64,000 nt of DNA from Owenia fusiformis (taxonomy: Eukaryota; Annelida; Polychaeta; Sabellida; Oweniidae), in assembly GCA_903813345.2 (NCBI GenBank), contig CAIIXF020000007.1:12085031-12149030 (forward strand), in the 5' to 3' direction. Each line of letters opens with the position of its first letter. The stretch's first letter is position 1. Of this stretch, positions 31,373 to 41,601 are shown in pieces. The translations under genes and the position numbers were made by a program. A model generated the notes under the pieces. That model did no database searches, was not told where the DNA came from, and saw only the letters and a program-made list of their open reading frames with translations.

Positions 31373-34300
31373 ATGAGTTTTGAGGTTGAGACATTTTTAG
31401 AAGCGCCCTCTTTGGAGGAATTTGATGATTTAAAGAAAACTGAACTTCTGGCAATTGCAAAACATGTTGGGCTATCAGTCAAAAGCTCATACAAAAAGGA
31501 TACAATTAAAAACTTTGTACTTCAATATTTGGTCGCAGAATCACTTCTGCCTGAGCAGCCAGCCCAGCATGTTGAGCATGTTGATCCTATTAAGCTCAAA
31601 GAACTTGAATTGAGAGAAAAAGAGTTAGAAATTCAAAAAGAAAGAGAAATTAGAGAATTGAAAGAGAAAGAATTAGAAATTCAAAAAGAAAGAGAAATTA
31701 GAGAATTGAGAGAGAAAGAATTGCAAATGCAAAATGAAAGAGAAAAAAGAGAAAATGAAAGACAAATGAGAGAACAAGAAATTCAAAGAGAAATTGAATT
31801 GAAACGTCTTGAGATAGAAGCTCAATCCAAAACTGATGAACATGCTACTATGCATCAACATTTTGAAAATAGGTTTGACGCTTCAAAATTTCTCAAATTT
31901 GTACCTAAATTTCAAGAGAAAAATGTTGATAAATACTTTACACATTTTGAAAAAGTCGCTCAGAGCCTAGACTGGCCTAAATCTGCATGGCCAGTTATGC
32001 TTCAGAGTGTATTCATTGGTAAAGCAAGTGAAATATTTGCCTCTCTCTCAGCAGAAGTATGCTCTGATTATGACCTTATTAAAAATGCGATTCTTAAAGC
32101 TTATGAACTAGTGCCAGAAGCTTACAGACAAAAATTTAGAAATGCCCACAAGCAGAGTGACCAAACCCATGTTGAGTTTGCTAGAGAGCAAGAGCAGCTT
32201 TTTGACAGGTGGCTTGTCTCTAAAGATGTATCTGAAGAGTTTAAAAAGCTCAGAGAGCTTATGCTAATAGAACAATTTAAAAACTGTGTTCAGTATCACA
32301 TTAGAACTTACTTAGATGAACACAAGGTAGAAACTTTAAGTCAAGCTGCCACCCTGTCTGATGATTATGCTCTTACTCATAAGGGTAGTTTTATCAAAGG
32401 TAATCCTAACTCAAACTTTAGAGGTTATCAGGGTAACAAACCTTCATATGACTCTAAATCAAATCAGTACTCATCATCAAATACATCAAACAAAGCAAAA
32501 GACCAGTCTAATTCATCACAGAGTTCTAACTCAAAATCAGATCAATCAAATTCTTCAGGTCCAAAATCAAATGTCACCTGTAACTATTGTAAAAAGCCTG
32601 GTCATCTTATTTCTGAATGCTATAGGATTAAGAATAGAAGAGAGATGTCTGGTTCTGCTCATTCAAATGGTTGTGCTACAGTTCCCATTTCAAGAAAGCC
32701 CATTGTTTGGGATTCATATACTCATACTGAGAAATCAACTCATAGTGATATTATGGAGGATTATAAGCCTTTCATGTCGGAAGGATCTGTGTCACTGTCA
32801 CGTGACGGTACCAATTCAAAGCCAATTAAGATTCTCAGAGACACGGGTGCATCTCAGACTTTGTTGTTAGAAGGTGTCCTTCCTTTATCTGAGGAGTCAT
32901 TCACAGGTACCCATATTTTGATGCAAGGCATTGAATTAGGTTTTACTAAAGTTCCCCTCCATCGTATTCATATCACATCAGAGTTAGTCAAAGGGCCAGT
33001 TATTGTTGGTGTTAGGCCACAACTTCCTGTTGAAGGAGTCGCATTGCTTTTAGGCAATGATTTAGCTGGGGGTAAGGTATCATTAGACCCCATTGTTTCT
33101 GATCAGCCTTGTTCTATTGAGGATTCTGTCCAAGAGGACTCTGATATATATCCTGCTTGTGCTGTTACTAGGGCTATGGCTAAAAAGTTAGCTAATAGCG
33201 GGGATTCGTCTGTGGGAGATGACTTTGATAGTGGGTTTTTAAGCTCCTTGTTTGATGATGAATGTCACTCACCACTTGTTAAAGATGGTCCTTATCCTAT
33301 TTTAAAGGCAAATTCTTCATTGAAACAGCCTTCTGTTCAAGCCAAGCAGTCATCTATTGAGGCAAATTCTTCATTGAAAAAGCCTATTGCCAGAGGTGAT
33401 TCACCTTCTGAGCAGGATCACTATTTTAATGCGGTTTCGCCCGCTCTTGCTAGTCCTGATGAAGTTCCATCTTCTTCTGCTAGTGTTCATGAGGTTTCAT
33501 CCCCTCCTTGTTCTGAGGTTACATCCTCTTCTAGTTCTGAGGTTTCATCCTCTATTTCTGATAGTGATTCTTTGAAAAATGATCCTCATTCTAAACACAT
33601 GTTAATTTATGAACAAGAGCATGATCCATCACTCATTGATCTTCATAAAAGATGTCTTACTATTGATGAAGCTGACAAGGTCCCTGTTTGTTTCTACAAA
33701 AAGGATGGCATATTAATGCGAAAGTGGAGACCTCCTGAAGCTTCCCCTGAAGATGATTGGACAATTGTACATCAAATTGTTGTCCCCAAATCGTATCATA
33801 AGGAAATCTTGAGTCTAGCTCATGATTCTCCCATGGCAGGTCATTTAGGAGTAACCAAAACATACCATAAAATACTCAATCATTTCTATTGGCCCAAATT
33901 AAAACAAGATGTCCAAGAGTATTGTAGGTCTTGTCATACATGTCAAATGGTAGGGAAACCTAACCAGAAAATTCCAACTGCTCCTTTACACCCTATACCT
34001 GCATTCGATGAACCATTTAGTAAGGTTCTTATTGACTGTGTTGGTCCATTACCAAAAACAAAATCTGGTAATCAATATTTACTCACTATTCTCTGTATGG
34101 CCACACGGTTTCCAGAAGCGATTCCACTTAGAAATATCAAAGCCAAAAACATAGTGAAATCACTCATCAAATTTTTCACCTTAGTTGGACTACCAAAAGA
34201 TCTCCAGTCTGATCAGGGCTCAAATTTCATGTCAGGCTTATTCCAACAAGTCATGGATACCTTGGGTATCAAACAGTGTAAGTCAAGTGCCTATCACCCA

Positions 34301-36400
34301 GAGTCTCAAGGAGCTCTAGAGCGTTACCATCAGACGCTTAAGACCATGATCAGAGCTTTCTGTTTTGAATATGAGAAAGACTGGGATGAGGGCATACCCT
34401 TGCTTCTGTTTGCTACCAGGGAGGCTAAGCAAGAATCATTAGGGTTCAGTCCATTTGAGCTGGTATTTGGTCATTCTGTGCGTGGTCCACTTAAATTGCT
34501 CAAAGAAAAGTGGCTGTCAGAAACTGAAAAGTTTAATCTGCTGAACTATGTCACCGGGTTTAAAGAGCGCCTATCAAAGGCTTGTGAAATAGCCAAAGAA
34601 AATTTGCTAAATAGCCAAGATAAAATGAAAACTTGGTATGACAGAAAAGTCAAAGAAAGATCTTTCCAGCCAGGTGACAAAGTTCTTATATTGCTGCCAC
34701 TTCAGACAAATCCATTACAGGCAAAATTCTATGGTCCTTATGTAGTGGATTCCAAGGTCAATGACCTCAATTATATTGTCAAAACTCCAGATAGGCGCAA
34801 AGAAACACAACTGTGTCACATCAATATGATGAAAAGGTACTTTGAGCCAGACAAAGAGCCTGGCTCAGTTAAACCTGTAGTCACTTTGGCACCTGCCCTT
34901 GTAAAAGAAACTGATCTACAAGATTCAGATGATATCACTTATACTGATTTAGACTATGAAGATATCAAAGGTTTGTCTAGGTTCAAGAACTCTGAAGTAT
35001 TATCAAATCTAGATCATAAATTGCACCATGTGACAAATGATCAAAAACAGCAAGTCACAAAATTAATTCATGAGTTCACTGATATCTTCTCTGATGTACC
35101 GACTAAGACATCTATAGCTTATCATGATGTTGAAGTCCAAGATGTAACCCCTATTAAGCAACATGCTTATAGAGTTAATCCATCAAAATCTGAAGATTTG
35201 AGAGCTGAGGTCAATTATATGTTAGAAAATGACATAATTGAAAAGAGCAATAGCCCATGGAGTTCACCTGCTTTCATTGTTCCAAAATCAAATGGTGGAC
35301 GTAGGCTAGTGGTTAATTATATCAAGGTGAATCGAGTAACAAAGACCGATTCTTATCCAATACCACGAATTGACGACTGCATTGACAAAATTGGAACTGC
35401 TAAATATGTCAGTAAATTTGATCTCCTCAAAGGATTCCTAGGGGTTCCATTAACTGAAAGAGCAAAACAGGTATCTGCCTTTGTTACTCCTGATGGTTTG
35501 TACCAATTTAAAGTTATGCCATTTGGTATGAAAAATGCACCTGCCACATTTCAAAGAATGATGAATGGCTTATTAGCAGATCTTGAAAACACTGGTGTCT
35601 ACATCGATGATGTAATTGTGTATTCTGACACTTTTGATGAACATATGTGTTTGCTGCGTAAGTTGTTTGAAAGAATCTCTCTAGCCAACTTAACCATCAA
35701 TTTAGCTAAGAGTGAATTTTGTAAAGCCACAGTTGAATATCTGGGCCATGTGGTAGGTCAAGGACAGGTCAAACCAGTGAGTGCCAAAGTGGAATCAATT
35801 ACACAACTCCCAGCTCCTACTAACAAGAAAGAATTAATGAGAAGTCTTGGAATGGCTGGCTTTTATAGGAAGTTTTGTCCAAATTTCTCTTCAATTGCTC
35901 TTCCATTGACCAATTTACTTGGGAAAAACATCAAATATGTGTGGTCTGAGCAATGTCATACAGCCTTTGATAAAATCAAGGCCATACTAAGTGAAGAACC
36001 AGTGCTTGTTGCACCTGATTTTAGCAAGCAATTCAAAATTCAAGTAGATGCTTCTGATGTAGGAATGGGGGCTGTCCTATTACAAGAAAAGGATGGTATT
36101 GATCATCCAGTGTGTTATTATTCAAAGAAATTTGATAAACATCAGAAAAACTACTCCACCATAGAAAAGGAATGTCTAGCATTACTTCTGTCATTACAAC
36201 ATTTTGAAGTATATGTTAGTGCACCAGTTCATGTAGTTACTGTATTTACTGATCACAATCCGCTGACATTCCTTCATAGAATGAAGAACAAGAATCGTAG
36301 ATTGTTGAGGTGGAGTCTGTTATTGTCAGAGTACAATCTTGACATAAGACACATAAAAGGCAAGGATAATTTAATTGCTGACACTCTTTCAAGAGTGTAA
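31373..36400 (+). CDS. Gag-Pol polyprotein, order Gag-PR-INT-RT-RH, 1,675 residues
   Basis: I start at ATG 31,373 (MSFEVET), the first in-frame ATG. Residues 17-50 resemble a SAP-like helix-turn-helix (DDLKKTELLAIAKHVGL). Residues 75-155 are a charged coiled coil of KEREIRELKEKE repeats. Residues 165-335 are a Gag capsid-like region. A CCHC zinc knuckle is C403, C406, H411, C416. Protease: D490-T-G-A with LLLGND at 558-563. Integrase: zinc module H817, H824, C854, C857; catalytic D888, D947, E983 (DD35E); GPY near 1121. Reverse transcriptase follows, with D1350 (FDLLKGF) and YIDD at 1410-1413. RNase H: D1559, E1600, D1627, D1670. The stop is ten residues after GKDNLIAD. Family knowledge: Gmr1-like elements carry integrase before RT. 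Gag and pol are fused in one frame with no visible frameshift signal, so Gag/Pol ratio must be set some other way, such as by proteolysis. It looks intact. Confidence 0.95.
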   Translation: MSFEVETFLEAPSLEEFDDLKKTELLAIAKHVGLSVKSSYKKDTIKNFVLQYLVAESLLPEQPAQHVEHVDPIKLKELELREKELEIQKEREIRELKEKELEIQKEREIRELREKELQMQNEREKRENERQMREQEIQREIELKRLEIEAQSKTDEHATMHQHFENRFDASKFLKFVPKFQEKNVDKYFTHFEKVAQSLDWPKSAWPVMLQSVFIGKASEIFASLSAEVCSDYDLIKNAILKAYELVPEAYRQKFRNAHKQSDQTHVEFAREQEQLFDRWLVSKDVSEEFKKLRELMLIEQFKNCVQYHIRTYLDEHKVETLSQAATLSDDYALTHKGSFIKGNPNSNFRGYQGNKPSYDSKSNQYSSSNTSNKAKDQSNSSQSSNSKSDQSNSSGPKSNVTCNYCKKPGHLISECYRIKNRREMSGSAHSNGCATVPISRKPIVWDSYTHTEKSTHSDIMEDYKPFMSEGSVSLSRDGTNSKPIKILRDTGASQTLLLEGVLPLSEESFTGTHILMQGIELGFTKVPLHRIHITSELVKGPVIVGVRPQLPVEGVALLLGNDLAGGKVSLDPIVSDQPCSIEDSVQEDSDIYPACAVTRAMAKKLANSGDSSVGDDFDSGFLSSLFDDECHSPLVKDGPYPILKANSSLKQPSVQAKQSSIEANSSLKKPIARGDSPSEQDHYFNAVSPALASPDEVPSSSASVHEVSSPPCSEVTSSSSSEVSSSISDSDSLKNDPHSKHMLIYEQEHDPSLIDLHKRCLTIDEADKVPVCFYKKDGILMRKWRPPEASPEDDWTIVHQIVVPKSYHKEILSLAHDSPMAGHLGVTKTYHKILNHFYWPKLKQDVQEYCRSCHTCQMVGKPNQKIPTAPLHPIPAFDEPFSKVLIDCVGPLPKTKSGNQYLLTILCMATRFPEAIPLRNIKAKNIVKSLIKFFTLVGLPKDLQSDQGSNFMSGLFQQVMDTLGIKQCKSSAYHPESQGALERYHQTLKTMIRAFCFEYEKDWDEGIPLLLFATREAKQESLGFSPFELVFGHSVRGPLKLLKEKWLSETEKFNLLNYVTGFKERLSKACEIAKENLLNSQDKMKTWYDRKVKERSFQPGDKVLILLPLQTNPLQAKFYGPYVVDSKVNDLNYIVKTPDRRKETQLCHINMMKRYFEPDKEPGSVKPVVTLAPALVKETDLQDSDDITYTDLDYEDIKGLSRFKNSEVLSNLDHKLHHVTNDQKQQVTKLIHEFTDIFSDVPTKTSIAYHDVEVQDVTPIKQHAYRVNPSKSEDLRAEVNYMLENDIIEKSNSPWSSPAFIVPKSNGGRRLVVNYIKVNRVTKTDSYPIPRIDDCIDKIGTAKYVSKFDLLKGFLGVPLTERAKQVSAFVTPDGLYQFKVMPFGMKNAPATFQRMMNGLLADLENTGVYIDDVIVYSDTFDEHMCLLRKLFERISLANLTINLAKSEFCKATVEYLGHVVGQGQVKPVSAKVESITQLPAPTNKKELMRSLGMAGFYRKFCPNFSSIALPLTNLLGKNIKYVWSEQCHTAFDKIKAILSEEPVLVAPDFSKQFKIQVDASDVGMGAVLLQEKDGIDHPVCYYSKKFDKHQKNYSTIEKECLALLLSLQHFEVYVSAPVHVVTVFTDHNPLTFLHRMKNKNRRLLRWSLLLSEYNLDIRHIKGKDNLIADTLSRV

Positions 36401-36660
36401 TACCTCTATTTTTAAGAGGCTATTTGGCTTATACTGTATATACTTGAGGCTTTATGTTGATATAATAAAAAAGATTGTACTTCGAATGTGATTTGATAAT
36501 ATTATTGTAATATGTTTTTGGGTAACCATATAAATATTATTGTATTTGACTATTGTAAACAAATGTTATGTTAGTCTCAACCTCATCATTAAAAATTGTA
36601 ACCCTCGCTATACCAGATATGTTTGTAAAAGTTTTTCATTGTATTCAAAACTTTTCTTTT
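36401..36660 (+). other. 3' untranslated part of the retrotransposon
   Basis: AT-rich, non-coding. There is no envelope or other frame after pol. Confidence 0.7.
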
Positions 36661-36671
36661 AAGGAGGGAGG
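36661..36671 (+). other. Polypurine tract
   Basis: AAGGAGGGAGG, preceded by CTTTTCTTTT, lies directly before the 3' LTR. It should prime plus-strand synthesis. Confidence 0.9.
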
Positions 36672-37483
36672 TGTTACAGTATTATATTGTATTATATTCA
36701 CATTAAGTTTAGTTTATCAATATGCATATACTGTAACTGATCTTCATTAGAGATCTTAGGTCAAGTCAAGGTCACAATGACATTATATTATGTATCTTGT
36801 AAACATAACTGAACTGAATGACTCATTAACTCTTGGCCTTCTAGAAAGTACTGGACCTGTAATCATTTAATCAAGATTGGATCATGTGACTTAAGATGTC
36901 CAATCAGTGTTAATTTCTAGAAATCGTAACTTCTTGAAGCATCTGGACTATGCCTTTGCACTATATAATGAGAGAGCTGATTTGGGCTGTCAGCAGAATT
37001 TCAAAGTTTATCAAAGGACATCTTCTTAGCAGAAAATTACAGACACCTACTTTGGGAACATTTATAACAGTGCAAACATACAACCTGAGGACTTTATATG
37101 GACATATATTATAACACACACTATATAGGGATTATCATATACATTCGTGGATTATCATAAACATTTGTGGATTATCATCAAACATTTGTGGATTATCATC
37201 AAACATTATTGGATACGAACATTATAGGATTACAACAAACATTATTGGATTATTACAAACATTGGAGCATTATTAACGATTATTGAAACGCTTCGTGATC
37301 TGGAACATTCTCAAGGATATTTATCGACATCAAGAGACAGGCGTATCATTTCTCTACATCTACGTATCATAAGTATTGACTTTTATATATTATTGTCATC
37401 GCATTTAGTTTTCAAAAATATATTACTGTACATTGTTATATTTTAATTGCTGTTTTTACTTTCTGTTATTTTCGAACGTAACA
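36672..37483 (+). repeat. 3' LTR, 812 bp
   Basis: Same length and, reading side by side, same sequence as 30,456-31,267 (constant offset 6,216). It ends CGTAACA before TCTG. Confidence 0.95.
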
Positions 37484-37487
37484 TCTG

Positions 37488-38050
37488 TTTTTACCTCGTG
37501 ATATTACGACAAATACCTGGGTTAATATCATTGATGTAGTAACTATACAACTTGGTTCACTCAACTCCTGTCAGTCCAAACTCATGGAAGATGGAGCATG
37601 CAAAGAGTGTAACTATATGTGACAGAGACAGCATTTAGATATATTTATAACAATACATATTTATGTTATGAATAGACTGCATGCGTCATTAGTAAGGAAA
37701 TGAGCAGACACATTGAAGATACATGACATAGTACTGCATTATAACCAGCCATAAATAGCTATAACAGAGTAATTGAAATTTAATAAGAAAATATATTCTG
37801 TTTTGAGAGATTATCAAGCAACAAGGAATGGCAGATGAATATAGAATGACTAAACTAAGAAGATAGGAATAGGGTATGTATACAATATTTAAAAATATTA
37901 AAAATATTTTCATGTTTGCATCAACTAATTGATACAGTTCAATATCCTAGATGTGAGTAGAAATAATCTTGATTCACGTCATTAAAAATTCAAAAAAGTA
38001 CCTACTCGCAACCTCTTCCACTCCTGCTTTTTCAATTCTTATTCCATCAA
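37488..38050. other. No gene seen; dispersed repeat at 37,940-38,010
   Basis: AT-rich host DNA. AGTAGAAATAATCTTGATTC and its flanks (37,957-38,000) recur at 56,826-56,870 in the same orientation. Confidence 0.5.
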
Positions 38051-38270
38051 TATGTTGCGTTTTGAGACACAGCTAACCCCTTTAAAGGAATAAGTAATTC
38101 CTTCAGGGGTTTTAAAGATATCTATCATGGGTGACCAAAATTAAGCTGAAAGCAATGGATCGCATGAGTTTTCCCCTTGGGAAAATAACATGGGAAATAT
38201 TGTTTTCCACTTTATCTAAAAGGAATTACTTATTCCTTTAAAGGAGTTAACTGTGTGTCAAAACGCATCA
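38051..38270. repeat. 53-bp inverted repeat hairpin
   Basis: Left arm 38,051-38,103 (TTTAAAGGAATAAGTAATTC in the centre) and right arm 38,220-38,270 are reverse complements with few mismatches, including TGTTGCGTTTTGAGACACAG against TGATGCGTTTTGACACACAG. The 116-bp spacer is unremarkable. It is probably a small foldback MITE. Confidence 0.75.
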
Positions 38271-38360
38271 AAGTCTGAGTTTGGATATTTTGATGTGAAA
38301 AGTATTCGATTTTTGTTCTTTAACATTTATTGTAATGCCTTCAGAATGAATTAATTTTTA

Positions 38361-39132
38361 TGTAAGGGTATACATCATTGTAGTACTTATCTCTTTAGAT
38401 ATTATGCTGTTTTAAAGGTTATTTTTCTCACTAATCCATAAGTAAGCTATGACTGGAAATGTTTTATTATAATATAATCATGAAGATTTATAAATATTAG
38501 ATCATTTAGAACAACAAAGCTATATTCACCACATGACTGTCTTTTTGTATTAATCCTTAAACATTAATTCAAAAATAAAAGATTTCTAATCGAAGGTTTA
38601 TCAATATTTCAATGTGTAACGGTTAGGCTAAGCTCTCATCTCATTGTTATTAATATTAGTTATTGAAAATGGTTTATCTGATAAGATGTCTGTCACTCAG
38701 ATATTCTCTCACTTTGATCATCACCCCTTGCATTTAATGAGATCTGGGTCTGTAGAAATCATCACTATTTCTCTTTAGTAGAAAGACATTATCAGTGAGG
38801 AATATAATCACCCAGTCAACTAGAACTATATAATTAATATAAAAACAATCAAGATTACATGCTCTTAGTTGTTCTAGCTTTGCCGAGGATTCTATATAGT
38901 AATAATAGATAATAAAACAAGGTGATTACTTCTTTTATGTATTGCATTACATATCACTCATCAAAGCTTTAATTATAGTGTCTAGGGCATTGGAAAGTCT
39001 CCCATTTGGGTGCTCAATACACAGTTGTGATGAATAGGTACAAAGTCAGAGAATAATCCCTTATCGCCAGGCTATGTTTCCAATGGTCTTCAACAGTTGA
39101 TACTAGCCTAATGTCAATGTTTGCAAATTACC
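38361..39132 (+). repeat. Segmental duplication, copy A, block 1
   Basis: Colinear with 44,033-44,872. Shared landmarks include TATGCTGTTTTAAAGGTTAT, GTAAGCTATGACTGG, AATATTAGATCATTTAGAAC, GGTCTGTAGAAATCAT, CCCAGTCAACTAGA, TCTATATAGTAATAATAGAT and CTCAATACACAGTTGTGA. Divergence is visible throughout, so the duplication is old. Confidence 0.85.
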
Positions 39133-39235
39133 TCAAGGTACATGTATTAACCTTGAATCTCTTAGTATTAAATCTATAAAGAGAAAATAGAGGTACATTA
39201 TATTTTGTATTACATATAGTAGTTTCGTGGACCAT

Positions 39236-39940
39236 GGAAGTCCAACTCCATCCAACGTCAGACTATGGGGCAAGGAGGAAACAGTCAACTCCCCTCTGTT
39301 TGACAATACCAACTGTACACTGAACCACATACTAAGAAGATGCCCAAAAGCTCTTTGAGCAGGACAGGTGGCGTCATAACATGGTGCTCCAAGAAACAGC
39401 AAAATGAATGGACCAGCAGAGACTTCTTATGAACAAACACAAGCCCAGTGAGAGATCAATACTGACAAAGTTTGTCAAGGAGGGAAAAAGTGTTCAAAAC
39501 AAACCAACACAGCCGTCCCTCCAGTCCAACATCCTTTCAAAAGCCAACAATTGGACTCAGAAACAGCATTTGTTCCAGAAACTTATCTTCCCGCAGGAGA
39601 TAATTGTCATTGATCCCTCCCCTGACATGTTACTGATCTCAGCCGCCAGCAAGACAATTATCATCATTGAGTTAACTGTCCCATAGGGACTGTCTCAACA
39701 TAACACATCAGTTGAAAGAGGCAAAAAACCCAGACTTTGTTGACGAACCCAAGGCAAGAGGTTGTCACACTGTCCAGTAGCCCATAAAAGTAGGCTGTAG
39801 AGGGGTTCCAACTTCTTCTCTTTGTTACTTCTGATCTCAAATAGGATTGCCTTCAATGCAGCTTAGTCAGCAATGAAAGCTGTTGGTATGGTAGCAGAGC
39901 CCAACTCATGGTGGATTTGGCTGAAGAGGAAAGACACTAA
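39236..39940 (+). pseudogene. R2-like retrotransposon C-terminal relic (zinc finger plus endonuclease-like domain)
   Basis: The plus-strand pieces, in shifting frames, follow one known layout: LWGKEETVNSPLF, then CTLNHILRRC (a C...H...C finger), RWRHNMVL, KFVKEG, then PDMLLISAASKTIIIIELTVP and, near the end, WWIWLKRKD. This order (finger, W-R-H-x-x-V-L, P-D...E-L-T-V-P, W-x-W-x-K-R-K-D) is seen at the C-terminus of many invertebrate retrotransposon proteins with a restriction-like PD-(D/E)XK fold. At least one frame change near 39,350 and several stops (for example the TGA before 39,408) kill it. The reverse transcriptase is not present. A 92-codon frame at 39,408-39,686 is its best-preserved piece. 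Confidence 0.55.
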
Positions 39941-40211
39941 CCAGCTTTTTGCATATCCCTGTCAAAATTGTAGGGATGCATCGCCAAAGTAAAAAGTTCA
40001 TTAACTGACTTCAAAACAATATGTTTCACAAATTCCCTTTCAAACAAATCATTATATCAGTGAAATTCTGAACCTTATACAATATAAAAGCTAAATTCAA
40101 CAGACTTTTAATTAACAAACAATGTTCATGAGAACCAAGTCATTTACTGATCATGCTTTCATTTGCTTCCAAAGGTAAACCTGTTTACAGATAGATATCC
40201 TGAACATCTAA

Positions 40212-40461
40212 TTGATAAAGAACAGCATTACTAAATATCATGATATACATTCATGAGAATGTAGGATGATAGGAACCAGATAATGAGATTCTGGGTTGTG
40301 AAATTGAGTGATATGTAATATAATATAAAACTAATCATCTGCGGAGAAACAGATGAGCATCAAATAAAAACAAATTAGCAATATTTCATTTTTCATTATA
40401 GCAAAGTGAAACAAAATTGTGGGACTTGAACTGTTGAAATGTAAATATTTACACAAATACC
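40212..40461 (+). repeat. Segmental duplication, copy A, block 2
   Basis: Matches 45,759-45,983: GCATTACTAAATAT, GAGAATGTAGGATGAT, GAACCAGATAAT, TTGTGAAATTGAGTGA, AAAACTAATCATCTGC and GAGAAACAGATGAGCATCAA. The offset (about 5.55 kb) is close to that of block 1 (5.67 kb), so the two blocks belong to one duplication. Confidence 0.85.
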
Positions 40462-41399
40462 AGAAACCCCATTTGCAGAAACACCAGTGAACAATTTCGA
40501 AATGCAATGAACTGACCATTCTAATGATCATCACACCTTTCTGTTTTTCAACTAGAAATATTTATAAATAGAACCTTTTAATAGAAGGCCATGATTTCTC
40601 ATGATGATGCTAATTGACCATAGTCAGCATGAGTCGGAAATTAAATAATAATATATAGGATATCAATGAACAGTCATATTAGCATAAATAAATTCATTTA
40701 AATATAATTTTTTAATTATTGGAATGCCATAAATTAAGCTATATGATCAAAAATATAACTTCAGTATTTATTTCGAATGTGTTCACCTTTCTTCAAAATC
40801 AGTAATCTCACAAATGCAAAAACCGTGCAATATGTGAAAACTTCCTAATTCGAATGATTTTAGCTGGTCCCTATGGCATTTGGATTGGAAAGATTTCTCT
40901 GGGGTCATTCTTGACCCAGTATTGACTAATAACATTAAAACATTATTGAAACGTGTATTCTGGTTGGCTGGGGAAATTTGAGCAAAATGGGTTTGAATCG
41001 ATTTATTGTCTAATCTGTTCAATAGATATTAAAATAATTCAATAAACTGGTTCTCATGGTACCTTTTCTTAATATTAATTTCTAGAACAAAACCTTTTTG
41101 TCTTCCTTTTCTAAAATAAATGAATGGAAAACATAAGAGTATGTATACCTACCTACTCAAGGAATTTACATATCATCTGAAATATACACAGAGTGAAGTT
41201 TATGCATGAATGATATTGTTATAACTGCAAATGATCTAATCAAATATTAAATCAAGTCAGTCAACTCTTGAGAAGAAATGTAGTTTTTTGTGTGGTATTT
41301 GTCAGACATCTGGATTTGAACGTATTATGCATTTGTGTTAGGAAAAATTAGAATTTTCATTAATATTGGTTTGAATAAACTGAAACATAATCTTGGTCC
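40462..41399. other. No gene seen
   Basis: AT-rich non-coding DNA. A minus-strand frame at 40,783-41,022 has no recognisable motif. Confidence 0.5.
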
Positions 41400-41424
41400 A
41401 TCTCATAATTTGTATGATACATAT

Positions 41425-41535
41425 AATTGATTGTACATTGAATGTGCATGGATGTACTTTGAATGTGCATGGATGTACATTGAATGTGCATGGATGTACT
41501 TTGCATGTACATGGATGTACATTGAATGTATATGA
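41425..41535 (+). repeat. Short tandem repeat, unit about 20-21 bp
   Basis: About five copies of TGTACATTGAATGTGCATGG with CATT/CTTT variation. Confidence 0.8.
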
Positions 41536-41601
41536 TGATATTTAAGACAATAATAGCAAACAAGCAAACTTGATTATCAATATGACAAAATGTAACAGTA
41601 G

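Larger units (their letters stand above)
30452..37487 (+). mobile_element. Complete Gmr1-like Ty3/gypsy LTR retrotransposon with target duplication
   Basis: The element spans 30,456-37,483 (7,028 bp) and is flanked by the 4-bp duplication TCTG (30,452-30,455 and 37,484-37,487). It has two 812-bp LTRs, a tRNA-Pro-type primer site, a single gag-pol frame and a polypurine tract. The pol order is protease, integrase, RT, RNase H, the Gmr1-like order rather than the standard Ty3/gypsy order. No frameshift, stop or deletion was found and the LTRs read as identical, so the insertion is recent. It replicates through an RNA copy made in cytoplasmic Gag particles and integrates with its own integrase. 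Confidence 0.92.

Noticed and set aside
32361-33575. Additional frames inside the gag-pol region
   Set aside because: They are shifted-frame shadows of the 1,675-codon polyprotein, rich in I, L and Q, without motifs.
36401-36660. Possible envelope gene after pol in the complete retrotransposon
   Set aside because: Only 260 bp lie between the pol stop and the polypurine tract and they hold no meaningful frame.
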